The translations under genes and the position numbers were made by a program. A stretch of 64,000 bases of DNA. It comes from Arenicola marina. Its lineage: Eukaryota; Annelida; Polychaeta; Arenicolidae. Positions 1 through 64,000 of this stretch are shown here, in pieces; within the stretch, counting starts at the first letter, position 1, and the number at the start of each line of letters is the position of its first letter. Under the pieces are notes generated by a model. It was not told where the DNA came from and searched no databases. It saw only the letters and a list, made by a program, of their open reading frames with translations. Location of the stretch: contig OZ025255.1 of the NCBI GenBank assembly GCA_964019135.1, positions 40,516,811 through 40,580,810 of the forward strand, given 5' to 3'.

Positions 1-3000
1 ACTAAGGAGTGGTCACGGTGAGGAATAAGGCCTAACACGATGGTTATGTACAAGCTGGTTTGGGGTGGGTGGGCCAAATCATAATACAAACTGAATGCAG
101 TCGCTCGGTCAACAAAGGACCGACTACAGACGAAGTAGCGATAATATGGAAGGCGAGGCGTATTATTTACTTACCAGGTAAATACCGTCCGTTACAGGAT
201 CGGAGCCCCAGACTATGGAATGAGGGGAACCGCACACAAAATAATTTAGGTACGCGCGGCCAGCCAATAGCCAAAATGCGTCGAATGGTCAAAAACGGGG
301 GTGCTAGGTAATAGGGCTACAACATTTTCGTGACGCAGGTCGAAAGGTCAAAGGTCAAGTTCACAGCGATTTTTTGAAAAATAACTAAAAACGCTCATAT
401 CTCCGTAAATATTGAAGCTAGATTTCTCTGGTTAGTTTCAAAATGTGCTGCCCTCTAAGACGCAGTTTCGTATATTGATTACTTTTTGATGAGTAGTACT
501 CATTTTCGAGCAAAATGAGATCATAAGTTTTGCGGAAGACGCACTAAATGACCTCTATCGGTTGTTTCGCTTTTTGACACATTTATCATCATGCTATGGC
601 TATGTTTTTCTAACATGTAATAGAAATATGAATTGAGACGACTTGTGTTTTCTGATGCGTCACGTGACGTCACGATGACGTCACTTTGGTAAATCGTCAA
701 AAATCGGCAAAAAATCTTTAAAATGCGCGACTGGCGTCATGTTGTAGGCAAAGTAAGTTATCGTACAGTTGCAAACTAAAAACGATATGTTCCTATCTTA
801 CTTCCGGTTCCACGGCCGACGGCATTTCTCTATGGGATTTCTTATGTTAAAGCGCTGTATCTTTAGGCTGGGAATAATGTTTTATCGTGTATTTCACAAG
901 TGCCTCCATCAAGCAACACCGCGATTTTTTCCTTAGTTAAACATGATACGTAGTAGTCACAATGCTTACTATATGCAATTGGAGCAAAAGTGACTGCAGC
1001 TGTGGACAAATAATACTAAGCTAGGTCATAATCTGGGAACACGGTGACATAGCCATATTACTTTTTATAGTTGAAATAGTTTAACATTGAATCCTATGGT
1101 GAAAAATGAACTTGAGTGAATATGACTTGCTTCCGCTCAAACTATTTTAGTCTCCTTCGCCACACAGTGAGGTATTATCATTGCAAAGCAAGTTATAAGA
1201 AAAACACGGCGATCTCAATATTACTTTAGTGTTTCCATGGCAACGAAGCCCCTGGTATAATGATAAACATACAGATTCTTGCCATTGAAAGAAAAATCGA
1301 CAAAAATCGGATAAAAATGCTAAAATTACAATCGTTTCGCCAACTAGTTGCCAATAAGCAACTACAGATTATTTAACGCTTTCATCAAGCGGATGTTGCC
1401 TAGTTAGGGTGCTAGAGCGCCTCGAAATGGAACGACACCTTTTCGGGGCCGCCAATGATGAGTGAATGAAGATTGTGCCCATCTTGAAAAAATCTTCAAA
1501 AATTAGAAAAACATGCCAGAGCTCTGATCTTTGCACCAAATGGTAGGGAACATTCATCTGCAGAGAACTAGTGAAAGAAACTGATTAGTTGCTGTATCAC
1601 CTTGCCTGCAGTGTTCTTTGTTCTTGTCGCCGGTCGCCGCAATGATAAACTAATGCATTTTTTTGCAATTTCGCCATGCCATAGCTAAAGGACTATTCTT
1701 TCTATCGTCTAGCTCTTTAATCGAATAATTTGTGGCAGTAAACCTTGGCGTACTACCATTGGACGTTGTCGTGCGTCACGTCATGACGTCATCATAACAT
1801 CACACACCTTACTTGAGCTATTACTTGGCTATTATAAGGTATGGCGACTTTCAGTTTGCTTGACGTTGCAGGTCGTTTTCAGGGACAGTTTGTGCCGTGT
1901 GTAACTTTTTTGGTGCAGGGGATAAGTATGCGTCGAAAGGACGTCATAGCTAATGTGCTCCTTCGAAATGTTGGGTTTGCTTTATTTTTTAGCCACTTTG
2001 GCAATAGCTGTCATAACCCGAGTTGATAAGTTGGTATATTAAAGAAATAGAAGCCATCTTGAGCGTTTTCGCGAACGACAAATGACGTCATGTCACGTCA
2101 CGATGACGTATTATTAGATAAAAGTAAAATTCTTAGCGTTATTCATAATGAGTCAAGCAATCGCTCTTGAGAACAAAATTTCATGTTCATTTAAACTCTA
2201 TTATGGCATTAAATTGGCTGGCGGAAGATACGTCACATGACGTCATCGTCACGTCACCGGCACAAACGACGGTTTTACCTGTTATTCCGTTAATATCGGT
2301 TAATTGCTCATTGCACATTGCTAAAAATAGAGTCTGCGGTGCGCACGTTGTCGGATTTTGGCTCAAATTTTCCGTTATACGCGCTGTTTCACCCGAATTG
2401 TCCCGTATACGCGCTGTTTATCCAAAATTTCCCCCTATATGCGCTGTTCAGCTCAAATCGCCTGTTATATTCGCTATTTATCATAAATTGCGCGTTGCAT
2501 GCGCTTTTTAACCGACAATTACCCGCTATATGCGCAATTGAGCCCAAATTGCCCGTTATACGCGCTGTTTACCCCAAATGGCCCCTTAGATGTCCAGTGT
2601 ACGTCAAATTTCCTGTTTAGCCCAAATCGCCAGTTATGTGCGATATTTAGCTCAATTTGCCCACTGAAAGCTCTACTTAGGTCGCAAAATCTTTATTTTG
2701 CCAACGGAAAGCTCTATTTTGCAAACCAAAAGCTCCATTTTGCCAATAAAAAGCTCTTTTTTGTCAACATAAAGCTCTATTTGGCATAAGTTGCTATACC
2801 AAACCGCCAGCTATGCTGAATTGCCATCTGAAGGCTATATTTACCCCAACGAAAGCCCTATTTACCTCAGATTGTACCTTAAAAGCTCTATTTAGCCAAA
2901 TTGTATGTGTAATGGCCTACTTAGCCAAATTTATTCACTAAAACTCTATTTTGCCCGCTGAAAACTCTTTTTGAACCAAATTTTCTACTGAAGGCACTAA

Positions 3001-5239
3001 TTGACCCCTTAGATCCCAATTTGACCCCTCAGATCCAGATTTGATCCCTCGGATCCAGATTTGACCTCTCGGATCCAGATTGACCTCTCAGATCCAGATT
3101 TGACCTCTCAGATCCATATTGATCCCTCAAAACAAAAACAATAACGAGCATTTGTAATACCATCCACTCAAGCCGCTGACCTATTTCCGAGGCCCCGTCT
3201 TGACCTCAAAACGACGCTATCATATTCAATGTAAAGTTCAAACCAGGGGACCGACCATATGTACTCAATGTACTGGAATCTAGAAATGGCCCTCATTCCC
3301 TTAATAATCATCGTGGATGGTCGCGGTTTGGATCACCATGTTCAGAAAGACACGACCTTTGACCCAAAATCGATATTCGTCATCATCAGTGTCCCACTGA
3401 GTTCTTGTTGTTTTGTATGCCATTAAGACTGTTACAATAGGCCCATACATAGCCTACCTTGTCCAAGGCACCCCGGCAAGTCTAAGCCGATATAATACAC
3501 TAATACATTAATAGAAGAAGGGGTCTAGCTGTAAATGGCGACACGCGACACAGGCATATTTGAAAAATCGACACTGGACACCCCTTGCAATGCAGACCTG
3601 TAAAAGAGCAGATCTACTGTAGGAGTCAGAAGAAAATAACACTAAAATGTACCAAGGATACCAGGTAATTTTATTTATTTGGACGAAGTGATCCATGGGT
3701 AAGACACGTCTCCGTAGTTGCAATGAAATAGCTTTTCGCTAGCTATGACCAGTGTAGTTAGTGTCAGTTGTAAAATATCACAGTTGCACACAACATGATG
3801 CATCTTGAAAGGATACTCTTATACATAACAAACTACATTTTGTACATGTCCTACTGGACTCTTTAGCATTATTAGATGTTAGATCAATGACTATGTGAGT
3901 GAAAACGTGTGTATATTCTCATGTTGGACATTGACATGAATGATGAATGGTTCAGCTGTCACGAGAATAAGCACCACTGGAGTCCATCTTGAATGGGGTC
4001 CTTGGCTTCAACGTCCGCTGGAAACTTAGCAAGTATCATAAATACAGTGAGACCTCACTATATAGACATAGTTTTCGACATCTTTTCGATATATCCAAAG
4101 TTCGTTATAAGGAGGTTCCATTGTAGATATTGTAACATACCTGGTAGCACTTCGTTCATTATCTCGATCTTTTAGTTATGATTGTAACGTTGCATCGTAG
4201 CACCTCTTAACAGGTTCGGATTGCATAATATTTGTCTACTAGTCAAGGACTCCACTGTGCATCGGCTAAGTACACACAAAGCAAATAGGAGCAGAGTTAC
4301 ACTAACTGGTCCCGCACACGCGTAGAATAATACGGGTCTTTTTTCAATGTATCTAACTACTCTACGGACAGAATACCATAATTAGTATTTACACAAGCCA
4401 AATAATGCTAATTAATATACATGTAGTTTAATACATTATTATGCAAAATACCAGACCAGACGTAGAATGCTGAGAAAACATATATATATCTGCCGTTAGT
4501 ATTAAACAAAGGCATTGAAAGCTTGAAGCGTTAACATTTATTCATTGTTCCAGCACTTTCCCACGGTACACGCCCGGTTTGCTCCCAATGAGATGTCTCA
4601 CAACACTCGGACAGCGAGACCATAAAAAGAGACCATTTAATGCGCGAAAGAGCAAAGTGTGTTTACACGTACGTATCGAAGCCTTCCCGGCAAATGGCGA
4701 CCATCAAATTAACCAACTTATTACATACGTGAACAAACAGCAGGAAAGACGCGTTCAGTAATTCATGTAGTTACAATGGTGGGTATTGATCAAATGTATA
4801 TTGTATGTTTAATATGCAAAAAAATATGGGCTAACTGCAATGTTCATGGCGCGCGAGTACGTAATAGCACGGCCTACAAGTTATAGAAGTATAAGCATGT
4901 GCTCTCCAATGAAGGGACTTGATTAACGATCGACAAGACCCAATACTCGAGAAAGCGAATAGTATCGATGGTTAACAAATATTAGCACCTCGGTAATCTT
5001 ATTTACCTCTCCCATTTCAGGTTTATTAGATGTACATTAAAGACTGAATATATCTACCGACAATACCAGATGCTTACGCGATTCGACACATAGAACAAAA
5101 TGCACACAATATAACGTGATTTGTCAAGCAATAACGAGATAATCGTTTCACCCTTGAACGTCATATAACTATACCATTGATACACATATATATATACCTA
5201 AACATATAGTTCAATGCCCAAAAAAACTGTCTAAAATGG
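1..5239. other. Region downstream of fibrillin, no gene recognised
   Basis: The stretch is AT-rich, with only short open frames lacking any family resemblance. It holds four clusters of TGACGTCA/TCACGTCA-like motifs (about 655-685, 1773-1803, 2081-2110, 2230-2258) and a degenerate tandem-repeat field (2350-3130). From 3130 to 5240 I see nothing I can name. Confidence 0.6.
2350..3130. repeat. Degenerate short tandem repeats
   Basis: From 2350 to about 2660 a ~28-bp unit recurs imperfectly (core CCGTTATACGCGCTGTTTA). It is followed by an AAAGCTCTATTTTGCCAA-like unit (about 2660-2990) and a short GATCCAGATTTGACCTCTC-like unit (3000-3130). The copies are diverged, so these arrays are old. Confidence 0.65.
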
Positions 5240-5245
5240 TTTATT
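5240..5245 (-). promoter_or_regulatory. Candidate fibrillin polyadenylation signal AATAAA
   Basis: This is the first AATAAA I see on the minus strand after the stop codon, about 300 nt downstream. It would give a 3' UTR of ~320 nt. No transcript evidence. Confidence 0.35.
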
Positions 5246-5544
5246 TCCTTATCTTGTACACGATAGAAAGTTGCACGCCAATCAATCATTTCAAACTTCG
5301 CAAGACATAGGGAAATAACGAAACTATAAGTGCATTTGATGACTTACCTCCAAATGGGCATATGATATTTCATGTAGGCTTAACTTCTCCTTTGATAAAC
5401 TCATCATTCTGGACTCCCATTCAATGCATCTCTTGTAAGTATATCGCTTGTTTACATCGTAACATTCAAGAACAGCTGAATGGATTGACCGGCTGAAGTA
5501 AATCTGCAAGGGACTTTCATTGCATAAGCATTTACATCGTTTAA

Positions 5545-61871
<56,327 letters not shown>

Positions 61872-64000
61872 CTGGAAGCAAAAGGTACACTCCAGTTTGT
61901 GAGTTCCTCGGGATTGGGCTTTTCATTTCACCGTGAACTTGTAATGAGGAAAATAATCCTTCGTGAACTGGGAATTGGGTATTAGCTGACCGCTGCATGC
62001 GGAGAGTTCTGCTTTCAGTTCATCGTGACATGGGAATAAAGAAATTTGTCCTTCATGATCTGGGAACACGACGCCCCCTTGCCCCCCCCCCCCTCTAGAT
62101 GTGCATTCTTATCGCTTTCTTAAAGTTGAAATTGCGGATATAACTGACAACAATAAAATAATTTTACACACATAAGTATTTACCGCTAACTGCGAGAGGT
62201 TATAATTCGATGAGGAAGTCGGGGAGGGGAGAGGGGGGGGGGGTGGGGGTATAAGGACAAGAGCAAAACAATATTTGTTGTCTCTCCGAATCCGCGGGCT
62301 GATTATCTGACCAATGGCCTGGTTGCAGTCACCGACGTTCATTGTTTTAAGATTAAACGGCGGAGTATCGCAAAGGTCAACGTACTGCCTTGGAAGCAGT
62401 TGGGTAAGCAGGTCAACCCTACACTTTAAACATTATTAACCATTATTTTTGGCTGAGGGGCGTTTTGTAGCAGGTTGTTTTTTTTACCATTTTTGCCGCT
62501 TTTCTGAAGCAGGAGCGTGGGGGGCCAGAAAAGTATTCGAGGGTGGGGGGTGGAGACTAAGTCTTCAATGCTTGGTAGCCAAAAGCCAAAATCTTTCATT
62601 TATTTTATCACTGTACCACACAATTAACGAGGTGGTCATTTTACCAAACTAGTACGGATGTACGGAGGAACTATGTCACGATACGGTTATAATTGTTGCC
62701 ATATAAAAACCGTACGATTTTGCCTGATTATCACAACACTTTAAGAGCTTCACACTAGCATTATCGTCAAGTAATATGTCATCTAAACGTCGAAATAAGC
62801 ATATTTCGAAAAATCCTTATGATGTTTGCTGCATGAGCGTCTGTACGGCCAGGCCCAATATGTCACTGTATTCATTGCCAATGTCCCGACCCTGGGTTGT
62901 CGGGGTATTCACCTAGACACAAATATGTCAGCGCCACGTGAAACATACCCACAAAATCATCCCGGCGCTCAGTGAATGGGTCCCCAGTACGGCTCCCCCG
63001 AACCCCTAGTATCGCGTGAGAATACTGTATATCTTCATTCACGTCTGCTCCTCTCCCCCAGGCTGACTGGTAGGTATAGCAACTCTCTCCCTCCCTCCAA
63101 GCCCGTGATGGATGCCGAGGCATGCGGGGAAATCGTTTACACTCCAAGCAGCCGGTTAAACGGACTACCACAGCCCAGAGATAGCGCAGCGATACACAAC
63201 GCTCACCTGGTACCCTAAAAACACGCCCCGAACCTTGCTTTGGGTAAAAGCTAGAGATAACCCCTACTAACTGAAGAGAGACACACACCAACAAAAATCG
63301 AAAAAAATCTACGCTTTCGCAGACGGCGTGAGTTTTATACGTGGCATCCCATTTCTGGACTAGCTGTCATAAACATGAAGTGAAGGCATCGAGTTTTCCA
63401 CTTCAAAAGATTGCGCCCCACGGACTGAGAAGTTTTAGCGATTGCATCTTGTATTAGTTGTGGGGAGGGGACCCAGGTATGTCGGCCTGACGACACACGA
63501 CCAGTGATCCTTGGCTGCCCCAGTCAGCTGGAAACAACTGGCATCACGATGGGGAGGGGGGGGGGGCTGGGGCTGGGGGTGAGCGGGGGCTGGGGGTGGT
63601 AAGCTACGTACACAGGGAATGAGGAAGAAAAACGTGCGTGGACGGCTCATGCATACCCCCGCTCAGCCGTCCTCACTGCTAAATACAGAACAGAAGTCGG
63701 TTTTGACAAGCAGGCGTTGATATAAATCTTCCTATATTGGGAACAGTGGTCTTAAATTAAGATGAAAAACTGAGGAATGCGTGGCTGAACATGTTAGACT
63801 TGTTCTGGACCAACAACGTAGTAATAACCTGTGGAAATGATACGTAGAGGGGAGTCTTCATTAAGTCCGTTGCATACGATGATTTATGTTGTGAGTTCGT
63901 TTCAATAATCGACTTGAAATTATACGTAAGGTCCGAGAAACGGTAGCATTACTATCCAGACACACGTAAGGCAGCTGTGCCACAGCATACACGCAAGACA
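61872..64000. other. Intron upstream of window exon 1, nothing assigned
   Basis: No cbEGF, TB or N-terminal fibrillin exon is visible, so the next upstream exons lie beyond the edge. It carries G runs at about 62231 and 63550. A cysteine-free open stretch near 63043 was considered and rejected. Confidence 0.55.

Noticed and set aside
1369-5509. Small open frames downstream of the gene (60-114 codons)
   Set aside because: They are short, without domain features, and several lie in degenerate repeats; expected by chance at this length.
62872-63294. A 140-codon minus frame, including a possible exon near 62947-63043 that starts VNEDIQYSH after an AG and ends at a GTATGT
   Set aside because: It has no cysteines and no EGF or TB pattern. 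The VNE resemblance to VNEC is a short chance match.

Overview
The window comes from an invertebrate deuterostome, most probably an amphioxus (Branchiostoma). It is almost entirely one gene: a fibrillin (FBN1/2/3-type extracellular-matrix microfibril protein) on the minus strand, running from beyond the right edge down to a stop codon at 5545. I reconstruct 57 exons (61871 to 5545), about 2,671 codons, nearly all in the phase-1 'one domain per exon' layout typical of fibrillins. The species call is inference. It rests on the vertebrate-like fibrillin architecture and on tandem repeats that copy exon/intron boundaries, a repeat type I recall as described for amphioxus genes ('mirage minisatellites').

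Domain order, 5' to 3': cbEGF2, TB1, EGF4, five cbEGFs (human FBN1 has four here), TB2, three cbEGFs, hybrid domain 2, cbEGF10, TB3, twelve cbEGFs (11-22), TB4, two cbEGFs (23-24), TB5, seven cbEGFs (25-31), TB6, five cbEGFs (32-36), TB7, seven cbEGFs (37-43), and the fibrillin C-terminal domain with a furin-type RNKR site. Apart from one extra cbEGF and no separate proline-rich region after TB1, this matches human FBN1 domain for domain. The N-terminal part (FUN domain, EGF1-3, hybrid 1, cbEGF1) must lie beyond 64000.

The striking feature is in the introns. At least eight minisatellites begin inside an exon and repeat the exon/intron junction. They carry copies of the 5' splice site (exons ending at 14987, 18341, 21518, 43071, 53900, 56896) or the 3' splice site (exons starting at 8241, 45647). 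Several unit lengths are multiples of three, so some arrays stay open in the gene's frame and present many decoy splice sites beside the true one. Ordinary minisatellites fill other introns (33.7 kb, 50.6 kb, 52.7 kb, 57.4 kb, 58.9 kb).

Mobile elements: a nearly intact non-LTR retrotransposon (LINE, 26.7-31.5 kb) lies in the intron between cbEGF21 and cbEGF22. Beside it is a long foldback palindrome (31.7-32.4 kb). There are several tRNA-derived SINEs (13.4, 15.3, 15.6, 34.3, 43.4, 51.7 kb, plus fragments) and a dispersed repeat with inverted copies near 19.4-20.1 and 47.4-47.8 kb. The left 5.2 kb downstream of the gene has no recognisable gene; it holds degenerate tandem repeats and clusters of TGACGTCA-type motifs. 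No rRNA, tRNA gene or CRISPR array is present.
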